A stretch of 64,000 nucleotides of DNA. Source: Roseospira goensis (lineage in GTDB: Bacteria; Pseudomonadota; Alphaproteobacteria; Rhodospirillales; Rhodospirillaceae). The DNA lies in the NCBI RefSeq assembly GCF_014197795.1, contig NZ_JACIGI010000004.1:167003-231002 (forward strand), read 5' to 3'. The notes beneath the pieces are model-generated. The model was not told the DNA's origin. It made no database searches and worked only from the letters and a program-made list of their open reading frames with translations. Shown here one piece after another: positions 26,515 through 38,159 of this stretch (position 1 is the stretch's first letter; every line of letters begins with the position of its first letter). Position numbers and translations under genes: made by a program.

Positions 26515-28163
26515 GCCTCGCCCGCCGCGATCAGCCGTCGCACGTGCTCACGCAGGCGGTACTTCTGGATCTTGCCGGTGGAGGTCTTCGGCAACTCGTC
26601 GAACAGGATGTCGCGCGGGCACTTGTAGTGCGCCAGGTGCTCGCGGCAGAAGGCCACCAGGTCCTGTTCGGTGAGCGTCGCGCCGTCGCGCAGCTCGACC
26701 ACGGCCACCGGCGTTTCGCCCCACTTCTCGTGCGGCCGGGCCACGACCCCGCAGGCCACGACGTCCGGGTGCTGGTAGAGCACGTCCTCCACCTCGATGG
26801 ACGAGATGTTCTCGCCACCCGAGATGATGATGTCCTTGGAGCGGTCCTTGAGCTGGATGTAGCCGTCCGGATGCACCACGCCCAGGTCACCGGTGTGGAA
26901 CCAGCCGCCGGCCAGGGCCTTCTCGGTCGCCTCCGGGTTCTTCAGGTAACCGCGCATGGTGATGTTGCCGCGATAGAACACCTCGCCCATGGTCTCGCCG
27001 TCCCACGGCACCGGCTCCAGGGTCTCCGGGTCGGCGATCATCATGCCGTCCTGAACCACGTAGCGGACCCCCTGACGCGACTTGAGGCGGGCCTGTTCCT
27101 CCATGTCGAGGTCGTTCCACTCGGTGTGCCAGGCGCACACGGTGGCCGGACCATAGACCTCGGTCAGACCGTAGGCATGGGTGACGTGGAAGCCGTCCGC
27201 CTGCATGCGCGCCAACACGCTGGCCGGCGGCGGCGCGGCAGCGGTCATGACCTTGACGGTGTGGTCGAACGCCCGTTTCTCAGAGTCCTTGGCGTTGATG
27301 AGGAAGCCCAGCACCACCGGCGCGCCGCAGAAGTGCGTGACGCCGTGCGTGGCGATGGCGTCGTAGATGGTCTGCGCGTTTACCTTGCGGCAGCACACGC
27401 TGGTGCCGGCCAGGGCCGCCATGGTCCACGGGAAGCACCAGCCATTGCAGTGGAACATGGGCAGGGTCCAGAGGTAGACGGACTCGTGCGGCATGGTCCA
27501 GGTGACGATGTTGCCGAGCGCGTTCAGATAGGCGCCGCGGTGGTGGTAGACGACGCCCTTCGGGTTCCCGGTCGTGCCGGACGTGTAGTTCAGCGAGATG
27601 GCGTCCCACTCGTCGGCCGGGCCGCTCCAGGCGAAGTCCGGGTCCCCCTCCGCCAGCAGCGCCTCGTAGGTGGTCTCGCCCAGCAGTTCGCCGACGCCGC
27701 CGGCCTCCGGGTCGTCGATGTCGATCACCGGGATCGGGTCCTTCAGCCGCGCCAGCGCCCGCTTGACGGTGGGCGAGAACTCGCGGTCGGTGATCAGGAT
27801 CTCCGCCTCGCCGTGCTCCAGGATGAACGCGATCTCCTCGGCGTTCAGGCGCACGTTCAGCGCGTTCAGCACCGCCCCGATCATCGGTACGCCAAAGTGG
27901 GCCTCGTACAACTCCGGCGTGTTGGAGCCCATCACGGCCACCGTCGAGCCCTTGCCGATACCGCGCTTGGCCAGCGCCGAGGCCAACCGGCGCGCCCGCT
28001 CGGCCGTCTGCCGCCAGGTGTAGCGCCGCGCCCCGTGGATCACCGCGGTCTTGTCCGGATAGGCCAGCGTGGCCCGGTCCAGGAACTGCAACGGCGTCAG
28101 CGGCACGTAGTTCGCGGGCGTCTTGTCCAGGTGCTCCTCGTACTTGCGCGGGGTGTTCGCCAT
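26511..28163 (-). CDS. Acyl-CoA synthetase (AMP-forming)
   Basis: The 550-residue ANL-family enzyme adenylates a carboxylic acid and transfers it to CoA. It has the P-loop LNYTSGTTGNPKGVVYHHRG, LPMFHCNGWCFPWT, the A5 motif THAYGLTEVYGPATV, the hinge WFHTGDLGVVHPDGYIQLKD and the C-terminal catalytic-Lys motif LPKTSTGKIQKYRLRE. The HCNGW stretch is typical of medium-chain or methylmercaptopropionate-type (DmdB-like) ligases, but specificity cannot be settled. ATG at 28163 (MANTPRKYEEHL) fits the family; GGAGG lies 12 bases upstream. Confidence 0.9.
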   Translation of the reverse strand: MANTPRKYEEHLDKTPANYVPLTPLQFLDRATLAYPDKTAVIHGARRYTWRQTAERARRLASALAKRGIGKGSTVAVMGSNTPELYEAHFGVPMIGAVLNALNVRLNAEEIAFILEHGEAEILITDREFSPTVKRALARLKDPIPVIDIDDPEAGGVGELLGETTYEALLAEGDPDFAWSGPADEWDAISLNYTSGTTGNPKGVVYHHRGAYLNALGNIVTWTMPHESVYLWTLPMFHCNGWCFPWTMAALAGTSVCCRKVNAQTIYDAIATHGVTHFCGAPVVLGFLINAKDSEKRAFDHTVKVMTAAAPPPASVLARMQADGFHVTHAYGLTEVYGPATVCAWHTEWNDLDMEEQARLKSRQGVRYVVQDGMMIADPETLEPVPWDGETMGEVFYRGNITMRGYLKNPEATEKALAGGWFHTGDLGVVHPDGYIQLKDRSKDIIISGGENISSIEVEDVLYQHPDVVACGVVARPHEKWGETPVAVVELRDGATLTEQDLVAFCREHLAHYKCPRDILFDELPKTSTGKIQKYRLREHVRRLIAAGEA

Positions 28164-28358
28164 GGGATTGTCCGTCCTCCCGGTGATAGAGTGATGCCCC
28201 CCTGATAGTCGAAAGCGCGCGGCCGCAAAAGGGGCAGCCGCCGCACGCACGGCCCGGTCGCACGCCCCCCTTTGTCCGAGCGGTCGGGTGGTCTATCTGT
28301 GGGGGATGATCGCTTCGGTCCCTGTTCCCTTGTCGTGGTTCGTTCCCAAGGAGCCGCC

Positions 28359-28850
28359 ATGGTGCGCCTGAAGATCAACGGCTCCGTGCAGGAGTTGGAC
28401 ATTCCGTCGGACACCCCGCTGCTGTGGGCGCTGCGCGACACGCTCGGGCTCGTCGGCACCAAGTACGGTTGCGGCATCACCCAGTGCGGCGCCTGCACCG
28501 TTCATGTGGACGGCCAGGCGGTGCGGGCCTGCCAGACCTACGTCGGCGACCTGGTCGACGCCGAGATCACCACCATCGAGGGCCTGTCCGGTCCCGTGGC
28601 CGACGCCGTCAAAACCGCCTGGATCGCGGCGGACGTCGCCCAATGCGGCTACTGCCAGCCGGGCCAGGTGATGCAGGCGGTCGCGCTGCTGGCACGCGAG
28701 CCGGCCCCCGACGACGACGCCATCACCACGGCGATGAACGGCAACCTGTGTCGCTGCGGCACCTACGACCGCATCCGGGCCGCCATCCACGCCGCCGCCG
28801 GCGCCCTGGGCACCGCAGCCGCAGACACCGCGCCCGCAGAGAAGGGGTAG
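28359..28850 (+). CDS. (2Fe-2S)-binding small subunit of a molybdenum hydroxylase
   Basis: The 163-residue product has the plant-type ferredoxin cluster [20 protein letters not shown] plus a later Cys (RACQT) and the second, helical cluster [17 protein letters not shown] with [13 protein letters not shown]. Together these bind two [2Fe-2S] centres that pass electrons from the molybdopterin subunit. ATG at 28359 follows AAGGAG. It is four bases ahead of the large-subunit gene and is the IorA-type partner in an isoquinoline-1-oxidoreductase/aldehyde-oxidase-like complex. Confidence 0.95.
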   Translation: MVRLKINGSVQELDIPSDTPLLWALRDTLGLVGTKYGCGITQCGACTVHVDGQAVRACQTYVGDLVDAEITTIEGLSGPVADAVKTAWIAADVAQCGYCQPGQVMQAVALLAREPAPDDDAITTAMNGNLCRCGTYDRIRAAIHAAAGALGTAAADTAPAEKG

Positions 28851-28854
28851 CGCC

Positions 28855-31089
<2,235 letters not shown>

Positions 31090-31105
31090 GGATGCCGCCG
31101 CCCGC

Positions 31106-32392
31106 ATGCGCGTGCCCGTGATGCCCGTCCGGAGCCCGACTCCCGCCGTGCGTGTCGGCCTCCAGTACGGGGCCATGTTCACCGTGATCGGCATCCTGAT
31201 GCCGTTCTGGCCGCCGTGGCTGGAGAGCCGGGGCCTGGGCGCGGTCGAGATCGGCGTTGTCATGGCCGCCAGCCAGTGGTCGAAGGTGCTCGTCAACCCG
31301 GTCGTCGGGCACTGGGTCGACGCCACCGGCCGACGCAAACCGACCATGGTGGCGCTGGCGGTCGCGAGTCTGGTGTGCTTCCTGGCCCTGACGCCGCAAA
31401 CGGGGTTCTGGCCCCTGCTGCTGCTGGCGGTGCCGGCGACGGCCTGCCTCGCCGCGCTGATGCCGCTGGCCGAGACCATCGCACTGGGACTCGTCCGCAC
31501 GACCGGGGCGGACTACGGCCGTATGCGGCTGTGGGGGTCGCTGACGTTCATGGTCGCCGCCATCGGCGCCGGCGCGGCGCTGGACGTCATTTCGGTGGCC
31601 ATCGTCCCGGCCGGCATCCTGGGCGCCCTGGTGCTGACCCTGGCGGCCACGCTGCTGCTGCCCGGCGACGGCCACCGCGACCCACGCGCCCCCGGTCCGG
31701 AGTCCGGCGGCGGCCTCGGCCGACTGCTGCGCGAGCCCCGGTTCGTCCTGTTCCTGGCCTGTGCCGGCCTGGCCCAGGCCAGCCATGCCCCCTACTACGG
31801 CTTCTCCACCCTGCACTGGCGCGCCGCCGGCCTGTCCGAGACCACCATCGGCCTGCTGTGGGCCGTTGGCGTGGTGGCCGAGATCGGCCTGTTCGCGGTC
31901 AGCAACCGGGCGCTGGCCCGTCTCGGCCCCATGGGCCTGCTGCTGGTCGCCGCCGGCGGCGGGCTGCTGCGCTGGACGGTCACCGCGGCGACGACGCATC
32001 CGGGGGCGCTGTTCGCGGTCCAGGGCCTGCACGCCCTCACCTTCGCCGCGGCCCATCTGGGGGCCATGCACTTCGTGGCCCGCGCGGTGCCGCAGAGCCA
32101 CGCCGTGCGGGCCCAGGGCCTGTACTCGGCGCTGGCGATGGGCGCGCTGCTGGGGGTCGCGATGATGGCCGCCGGATGGCTCTATGCCCGTGCCGACGGC
32201 GCGGCGTTCCTGCTCGGCACCGCCCTGAGCGCCGGCGCCCTCGGGGCCGGCCTCCTGTTGGCGCGGCGCTGGGACGGCGGAACGCTGTGGCGACCCGCCG
32301 TGGTTCGGGCCCAGGAGGCATCGAATGGGGCCGCGGCCAGGGCCGCTCCAAGCCCGTCACCCCCGTCACCCGGTCCGACGACGTCGCGGTAA
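31106..32392 (+). CDS. MFS_1-like transporter
   Basis: The protein has about 428 residues and twelve hydrophobic segments: [20 protein letters not shown] in TM1 and [14 protein letters not shown] after TM2 match the HcaT/phenylpropionate-permease-like branch (MFS_1_like). The start is uncertain: ATG 31106, GTG 31112 and ATG 31121 are in frame, none with a strong ribosome site. It begins 17 bp after the large Mo-subunit gene and may be co-transcribed, so it could carry that enzyme's substrate or product. The C-terminus has a ~25-residue Pro/Ser tail. Confidence 0.8.
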   Translation: MRVPVMPVRSPTPAVRVGLQYGAMFTVIGILMPFWPPWLESRGLGAVEIGVVMAASQWSKVLVNPVVGHWVDATGRRKPTMVALAVASLVCFLALTPQTGFWPLLLLAVPATACLAALMPLAETIALGLVRTTGADYGRMRLWGSLTFMVAAIGAGAALDVISVAIVPAGILGALVLTLAATLLLPGDGHRDPRAPGPESGGGLGRLLREPRFVLFLACAGLAQASHAPYYGFSTLHWRAAGLSETTIGLLWAVGVVAEIGLFAVSNRALARLGPMGLLLVAAGGGLLRWTVTAATTHPGALFAVQGLHALTFAAAHLGAMHFVARAVPQSHAVRAQGLYSALAMGALLGVAMMAAGWLYARADGAAFLLGTALSAGALGAGLLLARRWDGGTLWRPAVVRAQEASNGAAARAAPSPSPPSPGPTTSR

Positions 32393-32423
32393 CGCCCGCG
32401 TTGCCTGCGATGGCTGCGCCCGG

Positions 32424-35153
32424 TCAGGATCCGGCGGGACGGCCGTCATGGGCCGAGCGTTCCGGCACCTCCTGCAGGTCCAGCACCAGTTCGACCACGT
32501 CTTCCTCGACCATGCGATCGCGGCGGAAGCCCAGGTTCTCGCAGAAGTGCAGCATGCGCGTGTTGTCCTTCAGCACCTGGCCGACCATCTGGCGCGTGCC
32601 GCGCCCGCGGCAGTAGCGGATCATCTTCTCCAGCAGCGCCACCCCGAGTCCGGAGCCCTTGAGATCGGAGCGGACCACGATGGAGAACTCGGCGCGTTCG
32701 TTCTCGGCATCGGTGACCGTGCGCACCACGCCGAGGGTCTCCTCCTCGCCGTCCTTGTCGTGATCGGCGCGGGCAATGAACGCCATCTCCCGGGAGTAGT
32801 CGATCTGGGTCAGGCGGGCCATCTGGTCGTGCGGCAGTTCCTTGACCAGGCCGAAGAAGCGGAAGCGGATGTCCTCCGGCGTCAGCCGTGAGACGAACTC
32901 GTAGTGCTTGGGCTCGTCCTCCGGGCGAATCGGGCGCAGCAGCACCCGCTCGCCGTTGGTCATGGTGAACCACTCCTCCAGGTCCTTGGGGTAGGCCCGG
33001 ATGGCCATGCGGTGCGGCCCGCGCGTCTGCGTCGGATCAAGGCGGATGCGGGCGTCGACGGCCAGGACGCCGCGACTGTCGGCGAACAGCGGGTTGATGT
33101 CGAGTTCGACGATCTCCGGCACGTCGCTGACCAGCTGCGACACCTTGATCAGGGTCAGGCAGATGGCGTCCAGGTCCGCCGGCGGGCGGTCGCGATAGCC
33201 CTGAAGGCGCTTGTAGATCCGCGTGCTCTCGATCAGGTTGCGGGCCAGGTTCATGTTCAGGGGCGGCAGCGTCACCGCGCGGTCGGCGATCACCTCGACC
33301 GCGGTGCCACCCTCGCCGAACAGGATGACCACGCCGAACACCGGATCGGTGGTCACCCCGATGATGAGTTCGTGGGCGCCGGGACGGCGCATCATCTTCT
33401 GCACCGTGAAGCCCTCGATGCGGGCTTCGGGATAGGTGCGGCCCACGCGCTCCAGGATGTTCTGGGCCGCGAGTTCCGTTTCCTCGGGCGTGTTCAGGTC
33501 CAGCACCACGCCGCCGACGTCCGACTTGTGGGTAATGTCGGGCGACAGGATCTTGACCACCACCGGGCAGCCCATGCGGTCCGCGACCTCGCGCGCCTCG
33601 TCGGGACCGCGGGCGATGTGGGTTTCAACGGTGGGGATGCCGTAGGCGGCGAACACGGCCTTGGCGTCGGGCTCGCTCATGATGAGCCGGTCACCCGCCA
33701 TCGACGCCTCGATGATCAGCCGCGCCGTGGTCGAGGCCGGCGTGAACTCGACCGGGAGGGACGGCGGCGTCTCCATCAGGATCTTGCGGTTGCGGGCGAA
33801 GGTGACGGTGTGCATGAAGGCGCGCACCGCCTGGTCCGGGGTCTCGTAGGTCGGTATCGATGCCTGGGTGAACATGCGCCGCGCGTTGGCCACCGCGCCC
33901 TCGCCCACGAAGCAGGTGGTGACATGGGCGCGCTTGTTCTTGTTGGCGGCAGCGATGACCTTTTCGGCGATCTCGTCCGGGCTGCTGATGGCCGTGGGGG
34001 CATGCATCACCAGAACCGAGTCGACCTCGGGGGCCCGGAACAGGATTTCCATCGCGTCGGTGTAGCGCTTGCCGGGGGCGTCGCCGATGATGTCGATCGG
34101 GTTGGCGTGCGACCAGGTCGGCGGCAGCACCGCGTCCAGCTTGCCGATGGTCTCCTCCGACAGCGGCGCCAGCGTGCCGCCCATGTCGATCAGGTCGTCG
34201 ACGGCCATGACCCCGATGCCGCCGCCGTTGGTCAGGATCGCCAGGCGCTCGCCGTTCAGGCGGCGCTGGTGGGCGACCGTCTCCACCGCCTCGAACAGCT
34301 CTTCGAGGTTGTACACCCGCAGGATACCAGCGCGGCGGAAGGCGGCATCGTAGATGTGGTCTGCCCCGGCCAGGGCGCCGGTGTGGGAGGCGGCGGCCTT
34401 CGCCCCCTCGGCCACCCGGCCGGCCTTGATGGCCAGCACGGGCTTGTTGCGCGAGGCCGCACGGGCCGCCGAGATGAACTTGCGGGCGTCGCGGATGGCC
34501 TCGATGTACAGCAGGATGGCGCGCACGTCGGGGTGCGTGCCCAGATAGTCGATGGTATCGCCGAAGTCGACGTCGAGGTTGTCGCCGAGCGAGACGAAAT
34601 GGGAAAAGCCGATGCCGCGCGGCGACGCCCAGTCCAGCACCGCCGTGCACAGGGCGCCCGACTGGCTGACGAAGGCCACCTTGCCGGGCTTGGCCGGCTC
34701 GTGCAGGAAGCTGGCGTTCAGATTCAGGCCCGGCACCAGCAGCCCGACGCAGTTCGGCCCGAGCAGCCGCACCCCGTAGCGCCCCGCCGCCTCCAGCATA
34801 AGCTCCTGCGCGGTGCGTCCGTCGTCGTCGCGAACCTGGCCCAGGCCGGCGGTGATGACGACGGCGGCGCGGCCGCCGCGCGCGCCCAGGCTCTCGATGA
34901 CACCGGGCACGGCGCTTGGCGGCACGCACACCACCGCCAAGTCGGGGGTCAGCGGCAGCGCCTCCACGGTCGGGTAGGCCAGCACGCCGGCGACCGCCTG
35001 GTTGCGCGGATGCACGGGCATGATGGGCCCCTCGAACCCGCCCTGCAGCAGGTTCCGCATCACGAGCGCCCCGACGGTGTGCGGCCGGTTGGACGCCCCG
35101 ACGACGGCGACCGAGGTCGGCGCGAAGAGGCGATCCAAATTACGTGTACTCAT
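32424..35153 (-). CDS. ADP-forming acyl-CoA ligase fused to GNAT acetyltransferase (Pat-like)
   Basis: The 909-residue protein has a CoA-binding Rossmann domain (SVAVVGASNRPHTVGALV), a ligase-CoA domain with ASHTGALAGADHIYDAAFRR, an ATP-grasp domain from about residue 480 (AYGIPTVETHIARG, GCPVVVKILSPDITHKSDVGGV) and a C-terminal GNAT domain (residues ~740-890, DLKGSGLGVALLEKMIRYCR). This is the architecture of Pat/YfiQ protein lysine acetyltransferases. His257 in SHTGALAG matches the phospho-histidine of active acetate-CoA ligases, so the ligase half may be functional. ATG 35153 follows GGGGGAAG; two palindromic repeats lie upstream. Confidence 0.92.
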   Translation of the reverse strand: MSTRNLDRLFAPTSVAVVGASNRPHTVGALVMRNLLQGGFEGPIMPVHPRNQAVAGVLAYPTVEALPLTPDLAVVCVPPSAVPGVIESLGARGGRAAVVITAGLGQVRDDDGRTAQELMLEAAGRYGVRLLGPNCVGLLVPGLNLNASFLHEPAKPGKVAFVSQSGALCTAVLDWASPRGIGFSHFVSLGDNLDVDFGDTIDYLGTHPDVRAILLYIEAIRDARKFISAARAASRNKPVLAIKAGRVAEGAKAAASHTGALAGADHIYDAAFRRAGILRVYNLEELFEAVETVAHQRRLNGERLAILTNGGGIGVMAVDDLIDMGGTLAPLSEETIGKLDAVLPPTWSHANPIDIIGDAPGKRYTDAMEILFRAPEVDSVLVMHAPTAISSPDEIAEKVIAAANKNKRAHVTTCFVGEGAVANARRMFTQASIPTYETPDQAVRAFMHTVTFARNRKILMETPPSLPVEFTPASTTARLIIEASMAGDRLIMSEPDAKAVFAAYGIPTVETHIARGPDEAREVADRMGCPVVVKILSPDITHKSDVGGVVLDLNTPEETELAAQNILERVGRTYPEARIEGFTVQKMMRRPGAHELIIGVTTDPVFGVVILFGEGGTAVEVIADRAVTLPPLNMNLARNLIESTRIYKRLQGYRDRPPADLDAICLTLIKVSQLVSDVPEIVELDINPLFADSRGVLAVDARIRLDPTQTRGPHRMAIRAYPKDLEEWFTMTNGERVLLRPIRPEDEPKHYEFVSRLTPEDIRFRFFGLVKELPHDQMARLTQIDYSREMAFIARADHDKDGEEETLGVVRTVTDAENERAEFSIVVRSDLKGSGLGVALLEKMIRYCRGRGTRQMVGQVLKDNTRMLHFCENLGFRRDRMVEEDVVELVLDLQEVPERSAHDGRPAGS

Positions 35154-35179
35154 GACTTCCCCCGACCACTGGTTACATA

Positions 35180-35239
35180 CAGCCGATTGCGACAAACCGG
35201 AATCGCGGCGCGATTTCAGTTTGTCGCGATAATCGGCTG
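35180..35239. repeat. Nested palindromic element, GCGACAAACCG-type inner arm (element A)
   Basis: Outer arms CAGCCGATT (35180-35188) and AATCGGCTG (35231-35239) enclose a 19-bp inner arm starting GCGACAAACC that matches its partner at 17 of 19 positions. Related copies are at 38160-38223 and 39725-39784. It sits in the upstream region of the ligase-GNAT gene, 12 bp from element B. Confidence 0.8.
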
Positions 35240-35251
35240 CGATTCTTAAAT

Positions 35252-35317
35252 TTAGCGCGGATTCACGCGATCAATCCGAACCACGTCGTGGGTCCGATTG
35301 ATCGCGATCCGCGCTAA
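35252..35317. repeat. Nested palindromic element, GATCAATC-type inner arm (element B)
   Basis: Outer arms TTAGCGCGGAT (35252-35262) and ATCCGCGCTAA (35307-35317) are perfect complements. The inner 20-bp arms, beginning CGCGATCAATCCGAACC, match at 18 of 20 positions. Its close copy is at 39800-39859 and a diverged one at 9815-9876. Confidence 0.8.
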
Positions 35318-35446
35318 GCTGTGACCGCTGTCGAGGGTACGCCTTTTGCAGGCGGCTTCAAGGCGAACTGGCCGCGCGCCCGAGAAACCATCGGACCCTC
35401 GCGGCCCGGTGTCGCGGGGTGCATCCGGCTCGGGCTGGGGGCGGCG

Positions 35447-36460
35447 TCAGTCCGGCACGAACAGCTTGCCCTGCACCAGCGCCACCAGGGTGCGCAGGAA
35501 CACCGTCACGATAACGAGCGTGGTCACCGTCACCAGCGTGGCGCAGATCATCCACATCTCGTCATAGCCGTTGAGGTGGTGGAACTCCATGGCCGCGATG
35601 GACACCGCCGCCATCGGGAAGGTGTAGGCCCACCAGGAGACGAAGAACGGCACCCGCAGGTACTGCCCCGCCAGGGTGAAGTTCAGCAGCGTAATGAACA
35701 GCGCGACATACAGCAGCACACGTGCGAACCCGTCGACCACCCCGCCGTTGAGCAGGACATACGACAGGAATCCGATGGCCGGCGGCGCAATCAGGATAAA
35801 CAGCGTTGGCATGAACTTGGCCGGCAACTGATCGTGGAACACGATGCGATAGAACACGATCGTGAACAGCACCACCCAGAACACCATGCCGATCGAGAAG
35901 AAGAACCAGGAGACTTCGTCATAGCCCAGGCGCACACCGCTCAACGGCACCAGGACGTTGCCGACCACCGGAATGAACCAGGCCGGGTTCGAGTGGTTGA
36001 TCTGGTGGTTATGCACGATCCATCGCCCAAGCAGTCGCAGCGTGAACAGCAGATGCAGCACGGTGCCGGTCGCCCACAGGCCCAACGTCCAGGCTTCGGA
36101 GTACGGCCCGGTGCCGATCGACAGCAACAGCAGGCTGATCGAGAAGGCGGGAAAAAAGCTGGAGCGCACCGGGTGATTGAACTCGGCCGCCACCTCGGCG
36201 GGATGGACCGCCCACTTCACCGCGTACAGGATCGCGATCGCCACGAAGCAGGCGGCCGCCAGGGCGAGAATCGCCTCGCCGATGACCGGCGGTACACCCA
36301 GGACGAGGTGGGCCTTGCGCCAGGTGATGCCCAGGCCCGCCGTCCCCATCACCAGGGCGAACAGGGGAATCGGAACATGCATCAGCCAGTTGGAGCCGAC
36401 TTTCTGGGCATGCTCCGGCTGCGTCTGACCGTTGGGCACGGTCGCACCGGTCTCACTCAT
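35447..36460 (-). CDS. TDT/SLAC1-family membrane transporter
   Basis: The 337-residue protein has about ten hydrophobic segments. WLMHVPIPLFALVMGTAGLG followed by WR, and FFPAFSISLLLLSIG, WIVHNHQINHSNPAWFIPVVGNVLVP and EFHHLNGYDEMWMI are typical of the tellurite-resistance/dicarboxylate and SLAC1 anion-channel family (TehA-like). The pore-gating Phe of SLAC1 homologues cannot be assigned reliably by eye. It may export C4-dicarboxylates, sulfite or other anions. ATG at 36460 follows GAGAGG; an upstream in-frame ATG (36481) is less likely. It appears to be transcribed alone. Confidence 0.85.
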   Translation of the reverse strand: MSETGATVPNGQTQPEHAQKVGSNWLMHVPIPLFALVMGTAGLGITWRKAHLVLGVPPVIGEAILALAAACFVAIAILYAVKWAVHPAEVAAEFNHPVRSSFFPAFSISLLLLSIGTGPYSEAWTLGLWATGTVLHLLFTLRLLGRWIVHNHQINHSNPAWFIPVVGNVLVPLSGVRLGYDEVSWFFFSIGMVFWVVLFTIVFYRIVFHDQLPAKFMPTLFILIAPPAIGFLSYVLLNGGVVDGFARVLLYVALFITLLNFTLAGQYLRVPFFVSWWAYTFPMAAVSIAAMEFHHLNGYDEMWMICATLVTVTTLVIVTVFLRTLVALVQGKLFVPD

Positions 36461-36687
36461 GATGAACCATCCTCTCGCCACCCCCGTCCCTTCGGGGTCT
36501 AAATTAACACTGTCTAATGTTCAAGACGGCGCACGCGCCGAGGGCCGGGGCCCGCCCGCATGGGCACACCCAAGCGCCCGGCGGCGCGCTCCGTCGGATG
36601 AACCAGGATGGTCGCAGTGTAGCGGCCAGGCCGGTGCCACGACTTGACGGGACGCAATGCGGGCCGAGTCCACCCCACCCCAGGCGG

Positions 36688-37539
36688 TCACCCCGCAGGA
36701 TGGTCGTGGTCCGGGGTGCCGGCGGTCTCCGCCGCCAGCCGCTCCAGCAGCGCCCGGGAGGCGGCGTCCTCGGGATAGAACAGCTCGATCTGGAGGGTCT
36801 GGGCCGTGACGTCCTCCGGGCTGCCGAAGCCGGCCACCATCGAGACCAGGCGCAGGGTCTCGCCGCGCACGCGGTAGACTTCGGGCACGACGCTCGCCAG
36901 CGCCGAGGTCGGCGGTTCCGGCGCGTCGCCGAAGCGGCGCGCCGCCTCCGTCCCCCGCAGCCGGCGCAGCACGGCCGCGGCGGCCGGGTCCAGGTCGGCG
37001 GCCGTGCGCAGCCGCCGCAGGCAATGGGGTATGACGGCCTCCGGGTTGACCAGGCACCGCCACAGCCCGCCATCGTGCAGCGTCAGGTCGTAGAGGTTCG
37101 GCCGCCCGTCCGGCCCGGCGACGGCGGCCCACGGGTCCGCTGCGCCCGGCCCGCCCTCGAACGCCCAGGTCAGCGCCCGGTCGACGCCCGGATTGGTGCT
37201 CAGCACGACTCCCGCCCGGTCCATCACCAGCCCGGGATACGGCGCGTGCCGCGCCAGCGCCCGCGCGATCACCGCCCGCGCCGAGGCGAACGCAGGGCCA
37301 TCCCAGTCGAAGGCGGGGCACGGCGGCCCGAACCCGGCGGCCGCGAACAGCGCGTTGCGCGCGGCGTAGTCCGGCGCCAGCACGGCCCCGAGCTTGGTCA
37401 GCGCGGTCCGTCCCGGCTGGGCACGGCCGCTCTCCAGGAAACTGATGTGGCGTTGCGAGACCCCGGCGATATCCGCCAGCGCCATCTGGGACAACCGGCG
37501 CCGGCGCCGCAGCGTCGCGAGCATACTTCCGAACCGCAT
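36688..37539 (-). CDS. XRE-family regulator with MmyB/MltR-type ligand-binding domain
   Basis: The 283-residue protein has an N-terminal helix-turn-helix (residues ~5-60: LATLRRRRRLSQMALADIAG, VSQRHISFLESGRAQPGR) and a C-terminal domain with NPGVDRALTWAF, HDGGLWRCLVNPEAV and RGETLRLVSMVAGFGSPEDV, the MmyB-like (MltR) effector domain. Such regulators usually control an adjacent, divergent enzyme gene. Here the divergent neighbour is a SnoaL-like gene whose start is 101 bp away, so that is the probable target. The ATG at residue 6 is an alternative start. Confidence 0.88.
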   Translation of the reverse strand: MRFGSMLATLRRRRRLSQMALADIAGVSQRHISFLESGRAQPGRTALTKLGAVLAPDYAARNALFAAAGFGPPCPAFDWDGPAFASARAVIARALARHAPYPGLVMDRAGVVLSTNPGVDRALTWAFEGGPGAADPWAAVAGPDGRPNLYDLTLHDGGLWRCLVNPEAVIPHCLRRLRTAADLDPAAAAVLRRLRGTEAARRFGDAPEPPTSALASVVPEVYRVRGETLRLVSMVAGFGSPEDVTAQTLQIELFYPEDAASRALLERLAAETAGTPDHDHPAG

Positions 37540-37639
37540 GCCGCAGTCTCCACCCTAGCGCGAATATGATCGGCAGGTAATTGAAACGATAACGGCGGGC
37601 GCTCACCCTGTCGACACCCGACCACAGAGGAGCACCCCG

Positions 37640-38086
37640 ATGCTGGACACCTGGCACCGCTGGATCGCCGCGTTCAACCAAGCCTGCGAGGCCGACGCCT
37701 GGAGCGCGCTGGACCCGTTCCTCACCGACGATGTGGTGTACATCGTCGCGGGCGTGCCGTTCGCCTGCGAGCTGCGCGGGCGTAAGGCCGTGATCGCCGG
37801 GTTCCAGCGCTCCGTCCGCGGTTTCGACCAGCACTTCGAGCGCCGCACCTGGACCGGCGTCGGCGTCCGGCTGTGGGAGCCGGGCACCGTCACCGCGCGC
37901 GCCCTCGGCCGCTACACGCGGGCCGGTGCCCCCGACCTGACCTTCGCGGCTCACGGTACCTGGGTGTTCCGCCATGATCGTATCGCCATGATGCTCGACC
38001 TGTACGATCCGGCGGAAGCGGACATCCAGGCGGCGATGGCCTGGCTGGGCGAGCACGGGGCGGACCTGGACCCGAGCTACGCTTAG
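37640..38086 (+). CDS. SnoaL-like (NTF2-fold) protein
   Basis: The 148-residue product has the cone-shaped NTF2 fold pattern: a helical start (WHRWIAAFNQACEADAWSAL), DPFLTDDVVYIVAGVPFACELRGRKAV split by a short turn, then the strands RYTRAGAPDLTFAAHGTWVF and IAMMLDLYDPAEADIQAAMA. Members act as ester cyclases, hydratases or binding proteins; function here is unknown. ATG 37640 follows GAGGAG. It is divergent from the XRE/MmyB gene. Its TAG stop forms the left end of a nested palindrome. Confidence 0.72.
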   Translation: MLDTWHRWIAAFNQACEADAWSALDPFLTDDVVYIVAGVPFACELRGRKAVIAGFQRSVRGFDQHFERRTWTGVGVRLWEPGTVTARALGRYTRAGAPDLTFAAHGTWVFRHDRIAMMLDLYDPAEADIQAAMAWLGEHGADLDPSYA

Positions 38087-38147
38087 CGCCGATCGCTCGA
38101 AATCGGAACCGCAGATGCGGTCCGATTTCGAACATGAATCGGCTCTA
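38084..38147. repeat. Nested palindromic element, TCGAAATCGG-type inner arm (element D)
   Basis: Outer arms TAGCGCCGAT (38084-38093) and ATCGGCTCTA (38138-38147) match except one base. The inner stem (38097-38113 with 38116-38131) pairs along 16 bases with one bulge. The first three bases are the stop codon of the SnoaL-like gene. It is 12 bp from element C. Confidence 0.75.
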
Positions 38148-38159
38148 CATTATTGAGTT

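Noticed and set aside
36482-36540. TetR-like operator in the AT-richer stretch upstream of the TDT transporter
   Set aside because: The ACACTGTCTAATGT-like sequence has only three central complementary pairs, and the arms do not match further out.
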